From Symbiodinium natans (lineage: Eukaryota > Sar > Dinophyceae > Suessiales > Symbiodiniaceae), in assembly GCA_905221605.1 (NCBI GenBank), contig CAJNDS010000499.1:65001-124224 (forward strand): a stretch of DNA of 59,224 nucleotides, read 5' to 3'. Made by a program: the position numbers and the translations under genes. Under the pieces are notes generated by a model, which saw only the letters and a program-made list of their open reading frames with translations, made no database searches and was not told the origin of the DNA. This document shows, one piece after another, positions 41,671 through 53,000 of the stretch (position 1 is the first letter of the stretch; each line of letters begins with the position of its first letter).

Positions 41671-42618
41671 CTCCCCCAGGGGTCCTATAAGTGGCACCGG
41701 ATCACATATACCAACGAAGGGGAGCCACCAACGCACAAAAGCCCCAAGCCCCCAAAAGGAACCGAACCTCCCCCCCCCCCCGAAAAAGCCTCACGAAACG
41801 TCCCTTGAAAAGGACACCGGGAAGAATGTGGACGAGGGGCTGGAGCCGAAGAAGCCGCGGGCCCAAGTCGCGCGGGGGGGTTTCGGGTCTCGGGCTCATA
41901 GGGGGTTGATGTTGTTATATAATTCTATGTATATGTGTATACGATTCCGACTAGAGGTAGCTTCATAGTGAGTCCCTCGAGGCCCGAAGCTTGTTTTCCT
42001 CAACAGGGTTTTTGGACTCGGGCCTTGTGCTTCGCAGTGGCGTGAAATCTGGAGTTTGGGGAGTCGGGCCTCGCGAACGGACACATCCTAAGGTCCTAAA
42101 CGAGCCCTCTTCGAGTGTGTCTGTTGGGGTTTCGTGTGTTTCCGAGACCGCCGGAGATGAATTACGCCTATCCTCAGCCTAAACCCCAGAGGGTTTGGGG
42201 TTCAGGGGTTGGTCGCGGGTCTTCGGAAATCGGTATCTGAACCACGAGCCCGAAGACACCTTAATGTATCGTGGCAGAGGATCGGCGCGTCAGAAGACAT
42301 GATCGTATCCAACTTGCTTGAGCCTCAAAGTGCGGGTGTCTGGAATCTTGGGCGTGTGGAGGTCAAGGGTGTGCTGAACTGGAGCTTCCCCAGTAGCAGA
42401 AGTCCACACGCAGGAATGCACGGCAAGGATTGCATCTTTGCTTGGAGATCAATCCCCCATACTCATGAGGATCCAACCCCGCACCGGCCTAACGTTGCCA
42501 GATGAGTGGTGTGGAGCCTCCCCCCTGCTCCTCCCCCTCAGCAATCTGGGTTTTCCCCAGTGATCTGAAAGCCTTCACACAAATCCGGAGGCCACAGCAA
42601 GGTAAGTACTCTGAAACT

Positions 42619-42945
42619 GCCCTAAACCCCTAAACCCTAAACCCCTAAACCCTAAACCCTAAACCCTAAACCCTGTCAGGAAACATCCAGCACATAACCA
42701 GGGGGACACTGAGGCAAGAGGCGCCCATGGGCGAGACAGCCGCGATTGGGGCCGGGGAGGCAGCAGAGTCAAGTGTTTTGGGGATTCGCCTCGGCTTTCA
42801 GGGGCTTCAGGGGTTTGGGGACTTTTGAGGTGTAGGGCTCTTGAGACCTACCCTGACCCTCAACTCTATACCGCACGCCTTTGCAAGCCGGAGCCCTACC
42901 CCCAAACCCTACACCCCAATCCCTAAACCCTAAACCCAAAACCAC
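42619..42945. repeat. Two CCCTAAA telomere-type patches
   Basis: 42619-42674 (CCCTAAAC/CCCCTAAA mixture, about seven units) and 42899-42941 (CCCAAACCCTACACCCCAATCCCTAAA, degenerate). Confidence 0.5.
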
Positions 42946-43449
42946 CCTAGTTCAGCAAAAGGATCTGCATCTCAGAGTTTCGGGGTTCAGGGTCCAGAGG
43001 GCGGCCTCTGCAGGACGCGATGGAGCCAGCGCCGGAACCGGTCGGCACGCCGCCTTCTCCCGAGGCGGGGCGTTGCTTTGCTCTGCTAGTTAGCAGGGAA
43101 TGGGGGAATTAGGGCCCCATGTATACCCCTTCAGGGATGATATGCTAGCCAACCGCAAGTTTTTGGGGTTTCGGGGTAGGTGTGAAGGGGGGGGGGTTGG
43201 GAAACCCTAGAGCCCCAAACGTTTCCGGCTCCGTGAGACCAGTGTTGGTCTACGGCGTTTCGGGTATGATGCAGGCTGATCATAGAAGGGACAGGCCGAA
43301 TCCTTCTTCGTCGGTTTAGAGTCTTGAGAGTGAGCCCGTTGGAGTGTTTGGCCCAGGGCTCTACTGAGATGTTCTGATGTTCTGATGGGTAGAACGCTCA
43401 AAAGCTATCTTGACAGCACCTGCAGTCCTTGAAGGGCTTACGAATGAGA

Positions 43450-43830
43450 AAGGCCCGGCCTTTCTGGGGATTCTGCTGGTGACGTGGGGTCATGGTGTCA
43501 GGCACCTCCTGACCTGCCCGCGGCCAAGGAGGAGGCCGGTGGCTTCAACATGTGGTGTTCGAGGAACGCGTTGTTTTCTGAAGTGTGCGGGCGTATGACT
43601 CGATGTGGTGCCACACCCTGCATCGAAACATCCAACTTGCAGCCCTGAACCTGTGACCGTAGCTTTGCCTGATACTTGTAGCTGCGGGCAGCCGGAGCTT
43701 TGTGGGTTGAGAGTTGCGGCAACGCTCGAAGCCTTTCTGGGGATTCTGCTGGTGACGTGGGACGTCAGGCACCTCCTGACGTGCCTGCGGCCCAGGAGGA
43801 GGCCGACGGCTTCAACATTTGTTGTAATGA
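43450..43830. repeat. ~95-bp direct repeat, 270 bp apart
   Basis: CCTTTCTGGGGATTCTGCTG begins copies at about 43458 and 43731. Both continue through GTCAGGCACCTCCTGAC and GGAGGAGGCC to GGCTTCAACAT. The copies are about 88% alike with an 8-bp indel. Frames on both strands stay open in both copies. Confidence 0.5.
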
Positions 43831-43925
43831 GGAGGGGCGGGCCTCCAGCAATAAGTGGCCAAAAGCACGTCCCAGCCTCCACTGTAGAGAGGCTCCAGAA
43901 GGTGTAGGGGTTTGGGGTTCAAGGT

Positions 43926-43953
43926 TTCTTCTTCTTCTTCTTCTTCTTCTTCG
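43926..43953. repeat. TTC microsatellite
   Basis: Nine TTC units within the intron-like tract that follows GGTGTAGGGGTTTGGGGTTC. Confidence 0.5.
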
Positions 43954-44509
43954 TGGCGTGGCTTTTTTCTGGTGGGGAGCATGAGGCGTCAGGTCTTGGA
44001 GGCATGAAGGAGAGAAACCCAGAAGCCTGCCCTTGGAGCACATGACGCCCAGCCAGATTCAAAAGAAGCATCTGGAGAACACTGGGACAAATACCTCGTG
44101 CCATTTGCATCCTGCGAGCCGAACAAGCCTCTGGAAGGGGCCGCCTTTCTCTCCCTGCCCAACTAGGCCCCAAACGCTGAAACCAAGCACCCACGTCCGC
44201 CATGTCGCTGCAAGGAACCTCCAAAGGCGGAGGAGGTGCGAAGAGAAGCCCTTCGCCGGTTTGGGATCTGTTCCGCGCCCTGAACCTTGCCAAATGTGTG
44301 ATTTGAAAAATCCTGATCTCTCATCGGCTCATCCTATCTGAGCGTTGACACGTTGAAGAAGTCTGAATGAGTGTTGATGCTTCCTTCATTTTCTTTGTGG
44401 TGCCGGGGCGAGCCAGAATTCGAATCTCGGAGCCCAAATACCGGCCCGAGCTCCAGATCCCAAGCTCCAAGCCGGGACCCTCATGAATTGGGATCGTGTT
44501 TTGGGGTTT

Positions 44510-45110
44510 CAGTGTTTTAGGGCTCAACGCGACTGCCACAGGGCGAGAAGAAGAAGACGAAGGGGCCCAAGAAGTCCACCACCGTCGGCGACTCGGGGGT
44601 GGGGGGAGGGGGAGGGGGCAGACCGTTCTCCCTTTGGCCTTAGCAGCTCAGCGCTCCACCCGGCAATTGCAGAAACAGTTGGGCTGGTCTATTGAAGCCT
44701 GGCAGCCAGAGGACGCCGCAAGCAAGAAGGCTGCCGCCAAGAAGAAGTCAGAGGTCGTGAAGGAGAAGCGCTTCGGATGAGCTGACAAAAGCCCCAGACT
44801 GTAAGTGTCTCTAGAGGTGGATTAATGAATTTTGTCGGCTTGTTCCTGAACCTTCTTACTTCTGGATGTCCAAAACCCTTGCGAAAGTATATCCAGCCCC
44901 CCTTCAAGCCCCGCAGGAGCCGAAGAAGTCGAAAGTCGAGTCGCCGGAGCCGTCGAAAGAGGCCCTGAACAGTGAGGGTCCACGCGGGATGGATCCGAAT
45001 AGCGTGGCTCACACCATTCTCTGCCAAGAAAGGCACCCGCCGCGCTGCCAGCGGAGCCGCCGGCAGTGCCACCTGACCTGCCTGAGCCGCCTGCAGCGGT
45101 CTAATCAGGC
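44510..45110 (+). other. Basic exon-like segments
   Basis: 44536-44600 is Lys-rich ('GEKKKTKGPKKSTTVGD'). 44676-44780 ends a frame 'KQLGWSIEAWQPEDAASKKA' plus a Lys/Ala tail to TGA 44780. 44875-44965 is Pro/Lys/Ser- or Arg/Ser-rich depending on frame. Together they suggest a basic nuclear or RNA-binding protein tail, but no model can be fixed. Confidence 0.5.
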
Positions 45111-46183
45111 TGGTTGATTGTTCCGGGTTCGATCTTGCTCGGTGCACAGGATTCAGGGGAAAAGGGTGCGTTTGAGGACGACTTGTGCTAGGCACGTTGG
45201 GAGGGGCGGCAGAGACCCTAGGCATCTGTGAAGCCCAGGAACATCTCAACCGTATCCTCGTGCCTGAAGCTCAAAGATCCAGTGTTCTCAGCGATTCTGT
45301 GGCAGGTTCCGGATGAAGCAACTGTTCTGACAAAGAGAAGCAGGCAAGAGGGTTGGGTTTGGGATGCAAGGCTGGACAGTTTTCAATCTGGTACGGAGAA
45401 TGGGTTTTTGTAAATTTGCATGAGTAGAGCAGTATGAGACCCTACACTCCTTAACCCTAGCTGATGTACTGCCGCCCAGGGATATCCTTGCTCGATAATG
45501 TGACACTTGGCGCGCGTCTCAGCAGCCGGCAGCTGGAATGAAGTCGCGAACAAGCATCTCACATACCTCTTAGGAGGCTGTCTCCCTGCATCGTGCGCAC
45601 GGCTGAAGCACTCATCCCAATCCTTACGCACTAAGCCTCAGAAACGTAGCGAGGATAGGATTGAGCGCTTCAGGGTACCAGCGGCGGCAATCTTTTCAAG
45701 TCCCGAACAACCAAGGGCCTGCCACATGTCTGTGCCCGGTCACAACAGGCAAGGCAGAATGGCTGGAGGGGTTCGCGCTTCCAAAGATTGAAGACCTCAT
45801 TTCGGTTTGGGGATGGTGCTGACGTCCATAGGGTAGACATGCCAGAAGCCCTGCAACCCCGGAGCCCCGAAGCCCTGAAGCCCTGAATTAAACTTGAAGT
45901 TTTGGGGAAAGCTTGTGGGAAACCTCGAAGCCGGGGCAGTTGGGCTTGGGAGGGTGGAGTGTTCTTGAACGTAAGCTTGAACCCATTGCCACCCAAATGC
46001 ATGGTCGAAGTTTATGCTGCCGCCTGCATCGCAACATATCGCAACCTATTTTCAGAACATCCGCCGCGCAGGTGGCGGCTGGTCCAAGTTTGCTGACATC
46101 CTGAGCTCGAGCCTCGAAAACGCACGGACGCCCAAGACTTTTTACATCACATCTCTGGGTGATGCGAAGTTCAAGGGGACCCC

Positions 46184-46236
46184 GAAAACCCTAAACCCTC
46201 AACCCTAAACCCTAAACCCTAAACCCTCAACCCTAG
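46184..46236. repeat. CCCTAAA telomere-type patch
   Basis: CCCTAAACCCTCAACCCTAAACCC-type units, about seven heptamers, with CCCTCAA variants. Confidence 0.5.
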
Positions 46237-46379
46237 GCCATGTGGGCCGACATGCGTTCTCCCGGCTTCGGATGTTTCTATTTGGGGCGCCTTGCAGGTT
46301 CAAAGGCCTGCTTAGTCGCGCCCTGAACCCCCAAGCCTCCCTGGGGAGCTTCCCTGACTGTCAGGTGCTTGAGGGATGT

Positions 46380-47468
46380 TTAGGCCAAGTGTAGGGGTAT
46401 TTTGAGGTATTTAGGGTGTTCTTGGGGACTTTGGGGGCTTTGTGTTGGGGTTAGGGGGCGGTTGCAGGGGTCTGGGGTTTTGTTATTAACTGCCCTTGGT
46501 GATAGTGCTGCAGTGCCGCACCTCTCTTCCTCCAACTGTTTGGTTCTGGGAGTCTGAAGTTCACCCATTTCTGCAGACACCCGATCCAGCAACACAGATA
46601 CTGCCTGGGGCGACTTGGGTTCAGCACGCCAAAGGCGTTTGCAGCACCTTTCCGGATGCAACTGATATCCACAAAGAGCCAGCCCATCGCCTTCAATGTG
46701 AGCTCAGAGGCTCAGCAAAGGCTTTCGGTGTCTCGGTGTTGCCTTTGCATCTGGAGGAGGTCGGAGGCTAATACACTGGTCTCACAGGGCACTCGCTTCT
46801 GTTGGTAATCTGCACACTCCTTGGCCCCTGAGCATTGCAGCAAGCCGTCCGGCTGCAGTCGATTGACCGCCAGGGAGATGACAGAAGCGGGGTGGCCGAA
46901 AGTGTGTTCCGAGTTTTGAAGGCCCAGCGCGCCGAGGACGGTGAAGGCCTCGCTCATGTCAACTCTTGCAATTTGGGCCTCAACTCAGACGTGCCTCCGA
47001 GCAGCCTGAGCCTCCCTTAGCGTGCACGCTTGTGGCATGTGAAAGGCGGAAGCGCCTTCAAGAGGCGCTTCACGTCCACCCTCCCGGAGGTCCAAGATCC
47101 ATGGCCAAACTTCCGGGCAGCTGCCTCATTTTCCAGTTTGGCCACTGCTTTGGACAACTCCTCTTTTTTGGGCTTTCCTCTTCGTCCAGCATTGCTGGCA
47201 TTGTTCGAACACTGCATATGCAGATTGCGCAAACAGTAGACTCCATCTCCAGGAGCCGTTTAATCAGTTCCTTTGGCTCATCGTCGAAATTCAGGCCATG
47301 CGCACGCAAGACGCGCCATCCGCCACTCAACCACGTGAACTGACCGGCCAATTGAAGGTACAAGTCGCTACTTGCTGAGGTGTTGTTTCGGGGAGGTTGT
47401 GCAGGCGTCACTGGCCTGGGCCATGGGGAGTCAAACTCCATGCCAAGCAGCCAGGGTTTGTTGGACAC
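46380..47468 (-). other. Minus-strand exon-like cluster, unknown protein
   Basis: Three coding-like stretches on the minus strand. 47468-47230 ends 'DDEPKELIKRLLEMESTV'. 47232-47017, in another frame, has 'GKPKKEELSKAVAKLENEAA' and a basic end 'VDVKRLLKALPP...HKRAR' before TAA. 46957-46712 has 'GHPASVISLAVNRLQPDG' and ends at a stop. 46661-46500 has 'SPQAVSVLLDRVSAEMGEL'. The pieces lie in different frames and would need splicing. The coiled, charged composition is the only clue. The right end abuts the duplicated region. Confidence 0.5.
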
Positions 47469-47573
47469 GACCCACGTACATGTGTTTTTTTGTATGATGC
47501 CGTGTGATATGTTGATGGAAGTTCGTGTCAGCGAGTGCTTCTTGCAATTGTTACATGGTGCAGCTGCTTATGC

Positions 47574-47677
47574 TGTCCACTGTACAATCGCAAGACTAGA
47601 AAGCAGATAAACAAACCCATTGAACAGTCCACTATGCAATCGCAAGACTAGAAAGCAGATAAACAAACCCATTGCTG
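47574..47677. repeat. 52-bp tandem duplication
   Basis: CAATCGCAAGACTAGAAAGC..AAACAAACCCATTG at 47584-47623 and 47636-47675, inside sequence absent from the second unit. Confidence 0.5.
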
Positions 47678-48103
47678 GCTTCAGATCGCCTTGGGAAGTG
47701 ACAGTCGCCACACTGGCCAAAAGACGCTTTTGTTTTGTCTTGAGCACCTGGCTAGCTTCTGCATCTCGTAGTATACTAAACAGTTTCAAGGACCAGAACT
47801 CTCTTTGGTGCAATTCTGCTGTTGCTTGTTTCCAATCGTTTCCGCGGTCTGTTGACATGTTTCATGCGCAGCCTTTTGGCAAAGTGCACAGCACTCGAGC
47901 GTCTGCGAAGCACTCTCTTGAGCCCTTCTGGCTCTTTGATGTTTGTGCTTGCCGAGTGCTTGTGCCTTGACGTGCCCCGATGTAGACGGCTGCGAAATCT
48001 GGAGCATTGGAGTGTGCAGTAGTTTGGCTGTGCCTTCGCAGATGTTTTGGCTCTTGTAGAGGTGCTGGTCGGGAAAATTCGGCAAGCATCAGCTAGCAGC
48101 AGA

Positions 48104-48613
48104 ATGCCAGGTTCGACGGTGACACCCCGATCCCCTGGTTGCTGGCGCGTCCTCGAAGAGGACAAGCGTGATAAATTTCTGTTGATTGATGTGATTCCGT
48201 CGAGGAGTGGCCCTCTCCGCTTCGGGCGCGTGAAGTGCCTGGATGCGGAGGCCTTCGCACAGCTCTGCACGAGAGTGGAGCCGATGCCATGCAGCCCCGG
48301 CGAACTCGGAGGGGACATCCCTGTTCCTGTCATAGAGGCGCACCCGCCCGCCGCGCATGAACGGACAGGGAACTGCTGGGACGATGACGACGAGGTGCCG
48401 TCCATCAGTCGCCCGCCGCGCTTCGGGTGCGACTTGATGCCATGCAGCCCAGGCGAACTCAGAGGGGGCATCCCGGTATGCAGAGCACCCGCCATGAAGG
48501 AGCATCCGCACGCTGCTCGCGGACAAGCGTGGACCTGCTGGGACGATGACGAGGATTCGGGTCATGCTGGTGCCTTGGGTGCATTGCATGCTATTGCACC
48601 AAGGACTTCTTAG
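48104..48613 (+). CDS. 169-aa acidic Cys/Trp-repeat protein, copy 1
   Basis: ATG 48104 to TAG 48613. N-terminal half: 'GCWRVLEEDKRDKFLLIDVI' then 'GPLRFGRVKCLDAEAFAQL', which looks like a small folded domain. C-terminal half: two repeats of about 48 residues, each with 'MPCSPGEL-GG-IPV', a His-Pro-Ala/His step and an acidic 'CWDDD' end. I recognise no family. Copy 2 at 53967 is the same length. I count seven nucleotide differences, six at third codon positions, and only two residue changes (Arg>Ser, Ala>Ser), which favours this strand and frame over the Ser/Pro/Gly-rich antisense frame. Upstream DNA in the same frame differs by indels between copies, supporting this ATG or an upstream splice site. 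Untranslated flanks are also highly similar, so selection is not proven. Confidence 0.5.
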   Translation: MPGSTVTPRSPGCWRVLEEDKRDKFLLIDVIPSRSGPLRFGRVKCLDAEAFAQLCTRVEPMPCSPGELGGDIPVPVIEAHPPAAHERTGNCWDDDDEVPSISRPPRFGCDLMPCSPGELRGGIPVCRAPAMKEHPHAARGQAWTCWDDDEDSGHAGALGALHAIAPRTS

Positions 48614-49046
48614 ATCTTCTTAGATGGTTTATGATACGGTTTTTTGTGTGACACACTCTGGGACCCGGCATCAGCCTTGTCTGAGTGGCAACGCCCGGCA
48701 GGTAAAGTTGAGAAGCAGAAGACCTGGCGAGTGAAGGCCAGCCGCATCCAGCCAGCGAAACAATTATGGAATTGCACTCGAACTGCTGCACTGGTCGAAC
48801 AGGAGGGCTGGATGGCAATTGCCACATACACACTGCCACACTGTCGCATTCTTGCTGTTTGTGAATGTTTGTTTGGTATCCTCTAGAGACAAGACCCAAA
48901 TATGCTATAGATTGAGTTGTGCGAAGGGCCAAGTTGGACTCTTCAAGATGCCGGGGGCAACAGGGAGAGAAGACCCCAGCTTTGAGGTATGTTTCAGGGA
49001 AGGCCAGGGCCGGTCATACGGTGTCTAAAGTGTCTAAAGTTCAAAT

Positions 49047-49215
49047 CTTCAGCAACACGTCGGCAACAAGCGCTTGTTCGAGGGGAATACGAGTTTCTTC
49101 GCCGACGGTACGCGTTCCTTTGTCGCCAACTCGCACTCTTTTGTCGGCAAAATGCAAAGCTTCGTCGCCAATGCGCAAAGCTTCGTCGGTGATTCACGAA
49201 GTTTTCGTCGTCTAT
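49047..49215. repeat. TTCGTCGGCAA ~24-bp repeats, unit 1
   Basis: Alternating (T)TCGTCGGCAA/TTCGTCGCCAA and TGCGCAAAGC pieces. The forward frame gives Ser-Phe-Val-Gly/Ala-Asn octamers. The unit-2 counterpart is 54789-54975. Confidence 0.5.
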
Positions 49216-49740
49216 ATGCAAATCGGCAACTCGGCAATGTCTGCAACCACCAGCACCCTTTACACTTTGCTTATTTTGCCTGCTTAGTCGCAAAAAGCAT
49301 TGGCCTTCTGTACGTGTCTTGCCAGGTCACGCGTATGGTCAGGGCCATGACAAGCCTCGCAACGTCCATCAGCCGGGTGAGCAAGGGGAGGACCGAGCAG
49401 CGCGACGCTGAGATTCGGAGCACAAAGCTGAAATCCGAAGAGGGGCTGCATTCATGCACTCTCTGAACTGCTGAGGGGGACAGCTCCATGTTGTGGGACA
49501 GCTGGCCACTAGAACAACGTTGTAGCCAATATGTGTTCTCCAGGGCAATTATCCTTTCTGATGCTTCGTGAGATGGCACATCCGTTTACCTAGAGTTTGT
49601 GAGACATTCCAGAAGCACGCAGTAAAGTTGCAGACTATTGTCCGCAACTTGCTGTGTGCTTCAAACGAATGACGACGCCAATCCGAAAGACAAGTTCTAT
49701 TAAACAACCTACGTTTACAGGGTCGCTTTCTCTTTTTTGC

Positions 49741-49964
49741 AGAGTGCTCCCCTTGACGTTGTCGACGTGCCGCCTTGCAATCAGTTTATCCTGAGCGTTT
49801 TGGACCGCCCAATGGGCGGAGCTCACGGGATCCTCAACATCAGTGATACCGGCCGGATTGATGATGCTCACGTGTGCGAGAGCAATGACATCCGCGTTTT
49901 CAAGCTCTGCAGAAGCTTTCCATTCTGTGCATTTTCCCTCATGCTGGACGATCTGGCAGCATAG
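49741..49964 (+). CDS. Conserved terminal exon 'DVVDVPPCNQF', intact copy
   Basis: A polypyrimidine tract and TTTTTTGCAG end at 49740, a strong 3' splice site, followed by about 74 codons to TAG 49964: 'SAPLDVVDVPPCNQFILSVL' then a Gly-rich turn, 'NISDTGRIDDAHVCESNDIR' and 'FSLMLDDLAA'. Composition and length suit a terminal exon; no family recognised. Upstream exon not identified. The second copy has a one-base deletion. Confidence 0.5.
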
Positions 49965-50184
49965 CCAATATGTCTAGATGGGTCTAGCGCTGTAGCGACC
50001 TATGTGCAAACAAAGGAGCAATCATTTGTAATCCACCACCCGTCTGTTCCTTGCCTTTGCCTGGATGAAACTCCGGGGGGTCTATCCTCAAGTTGTTTCC
50101 CCACCCTCCGTGTGGGGTTGTAGATTTTAAGCAAACTCTTCTCCTCGCCCAGTTTACTCTTCGCCCATCACCCGTATCCCACCC

Positions 50185-50860
50185 CAGAGTATGCCTGGAG
50201 TGCCCAACCTCAGATTGTCGCCAGATAGCCCCTTGAGTGGCAGTGCCCAGCCCCCAGATGATATATACTGGGAGAACGCCTGGAGTGAACAGCATTGCCC
50301 AGCGTATCACGGGGAATCCCTGCAGTGCCCAACCCCAAGAGGGAATCCTTGGAGTACAGCGTATCCCCACAGAATCCCTGCAGTGCCCCAGCCCCCATCA
50401 TTAGAGAATCCGTGGAGTGCCCAGCCCCCAGACTATACCGTATCCCGAAACAATGCCGGGGTGGCTCATGGTGGCTCGCTGGCTGTGGTTTTGACTTGCA
50501 AGCTGCGTGCCCCTCCCCCCCTCGTGCACTGGCTGCTCCGCCTTGCTCGCTCCTTTGTGTTGTTTTGTGCGCCAGCCCCAGAGTATTTTCAGAGAACCCC
50601 TGGAGTACCCAGTCCCTGGAATATACCCGGAGAATCCCTGGAGTGCCCAGCATTGCCCAGAGAATACACAGAGAAGTGCCCAGTCCTAGAGTATCGCACA
50701 CAATCCCTGAAGTGCCCAGCCCCCAGAGCATTATTCGAGAATCCCTATAGCGCTCAGCCCCGAGACTACACCCGCAGAATGCCTGGAGTGCCGAGCATTG
50801 CCCACCGAGTATCTCCAAAGAATCCCTGGAGCGCCCAGCCCCAAGGGTTGAGAAATAGAA
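50185..50860. repeat. GGAGTGCCCAGCCCC repeat field
   Basis: Units of about 30-45 bp combine AGAGAATCCCTGGAGTGCCC, AGCCCC(C)AGA and a TAT-ACC or TATNCC piece, at least 14 times. Smaller fields recur at 52200-52360, 55795-55850, 56680-56815 and 57690-57830. Interrupted by a unique CT-rich stretch at 50455-50575. Open frames across it are by-products. Confidence 0.5.
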
Positions 50861-50861
50861 T

Positions 50862-51155
50862 CTATAAATATAAATGTAAGTGTAAATATAGATATAAATA
50901 TAGACAAAAATAAAAATATAATTATATAAATATAAATATAATATAAATATAAATATAAATATAAGTATATATATATATATATCTACATATATAAATATAC
51001 ATATATAAATATAAATATAAATAAATAAATATAAATATATAAATATAAATAAATAAATATAAATATAAAAATATAAATAAATAAATATAAATATATAAAT
51101 ATGAATAAATAAAGATAAATAAATAAATATAAGAAAATAAAAAACAAATAAATAT

Positions 51156-51190
<35 letters not shown>

Positions 51191-51240
51191 AGTATAGAGG
51201 TAAATACAAAAGTATCAATAGTACAAATGAACAAAATCCT

Positions 51241-51275
<35 letters not shown>

Positions 51276-51290
51276 GAGTATATATTATAT
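50862..51290. repeat. TATAAA/TAAA AT-rich satellite
   Basis: About 430 bp almost free of G and C: (AAATAT)n and (AAATAAAT)n with (TA)n tracts at 50967-50982, 51164-51190 and 51240-51275. It is absent from the second unit and so is an insertion or expansion particular to unit 1. Confidence 0.5.
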
Positions 51291-51294
51291 ATTA

Positions 51295-52395
51295 TGGGCC
51301 CTCGTTGGTACCCTAAGCTGGAAGAGGCATGTGGCATGATGGAGTTTCCCAAAAGGACCAAGTTAAGATCTACCTTGACAGTATGTTTTTGCCAGATCTG
51401 TCCTGATGAGATGGGGTCAGGCCCACGCTTTTGTCATTGCGTCCGTCTACCTCTGGCTTGTGACACATGTGACAGCACACTGTAGAGACTGAAGCGACCT
51501 CATATGGAATCAAGGTACATACGAAACTCTCCGGTATGTTGTATGTTTAAGTGCGCTGCACCACACAGCTTTTGTTCTGTGACTTTCACTTTTTTACAGG
51601 GATCCGTGTTTATTTCCTCTGCGTGCTTCAAACGAAGTACGACGTTACTCCGCAGGACACGTTCTGCGAAGCAACAAAGCAACAGCGGCTTACAGGGGTC
51701 TCGGTCGCGAAATCTTGATGTGCCGTTCTCCATCAATTGGAGTCGTGTCTTGGTTGCCTTCACCCAGCTGCGCGGTGAGAGGTAGCAAGTGCCGTTCCGC
51801 AGAAGCTTGAGGCTATTGACTCTGTCTCCCAAATGTGGAAGATTTGCCAGCATAGCATACTTTCATAGTGGCTGCAAGTGACATGCTTGAGGCAGCCTGC
51901 GGTGTGCTTCCAGCGAAGTACGGCACTACTCCAAGCTCGCAAAAGCTTTCCATTTTCTGCATTTTCCCTCATGCTGGGCGATCTGGCAGCATAGCCAATA
52001 TGTCTAGATGGAGGCTAGCGGCTAGGGCTGTAGCGACCTGCGTGCAAACAACAGAGCAATCATTTGTAATCCGCCACCAATCTGTTCCTTGCCTTTGCCT
52101 GGATGATGCTCCGGGAAGTCTAGCCTGAAGTGTTCCCCCGCCCTCCGTGTGGGGTTGTAGATTTCAAAAAAACTCTTCTCCTCGCCCAGTCTACTCCTCG
52201 CTCATCACCCGTATCCCACCCCAAAGTACTTTCAGAGAATTAGCGAATCCCTGGAGTGCACAGCCCCCAGATTATACCGTGCCCCACAACCCCAAGAGAA
52301 TCCTTTCCCAGAGTTTACCCGGAGAATCCATGCAGTTCCCAGCATTGCGCCAGCCCCAAAGGTTGATACATGTTTGATACATGTTTTGGGCCCTC
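51295..52395 (+). repeat. Submodule copy 1 (GGGCCCTCGTTGG ... TGTGGGGTTG)
   Basis: Begins GGGCCCTCGTTGGTACCCTAAG and contains a frame 'VLMRWGQAHAFVIASVYLWL' (51394-51490). This is followed by an intron-like GTATGTTGTATG...CTTTTTTACAG and 'CFKRSTTLLRRTRSAKQQ' or, in another frame, 'KYDVTPQDTFCEA'. It ends with CATAGCCAATATGTCTAGATGG and a CCCAG repeat field. Confidence 0.5.
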
Positions 52396-53000
52396 GTTGG
52401 TATCCTAAGCCGGAAGAGGCATGTGGCATGAGGGAGTTTCCCAAAAGGACCATAATTAAGATCTACCTTTTCGGTATGTTTTTGCCAGATCTGTCCTGAT
52501 GAGATGGGGTCAGGCCCACGCTTTTGTCATTGCGTCCGTCTACCTCTGGCTTGTGACACATGTGACAGCACACTGTAGAGACTGAAGCGACCTCATATGG
52601 AATCAAGGTACATACGAAACTCTCCGGTATGTTGTATGTTTAAGTGCGCTGCACCACACAGCTTTTGTTCTGTGACTTTCACTTTTTTACAGGGATCCGT
52701 GTTTATCTCCCCTGTGTGCTTCCAACGAAGTACGACGTCACTCCGCAGGACACGTTCTGCGAAGCAACAAAGCAACAGCGGCTTACAGGGGTCTCGGTCG
52801 CGAAATCTTGATGTGCCGTTCGGTGGGAATCGTGCTCCATCAATTGGAGTCGTGCCTTGGTTACCTTCACCCAGCTGCGCGATGAGACATTAGCAAGTGC
52901 CGTTCCGCAGAAGCTTGAGGCTATTGACTCTGTCTCCCAAATGTGGAAGATTTGCCAGCATAGCTTACTTTCTAGGTGGAGGATAAAAATCCTTTAAATC
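52385..53000 (+). repeat. Submodule copy 2
   Basis: Nearly identical to 51295-51860 (same GTATGT...TTTTTTACAG piece), with a GTGGGAATCGTG insertion. It ends in the 52966 block that recurs at 58420. Confidence 0.5.

Larger units (their letters stand above)
47345..49990. repeat. Higher-order duplication, unit 1
   Basis: Matches 53430-55710 nearly base for base over long stretches (for example 48100-48770 against 53963-54640), interrupted by small indels. Unit 1 contains an extra ~150-bp insertion near 47565-47710 with its own ~52-bp tandem duplication. It holds the 169-aa ORF, the TTCGTCGGCAA repeats and the 'DVVDVPPCNQF' exon. Confidence 0.5.

Noticed and set aside
47776-48495. 239-codon minus ORF and its 255-codon copy at 53591-54358
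   Set aside because: Antisense to the 169-aa ORF; copy differences fall mainly at third positions of the forward frame, and the N-terminal parts of the two minus frames diverge through frameshifts.
50922-51234. Minus ORFs rich in Ile/Tyr
   Set aside because: Translations of the TATAAA satellite.
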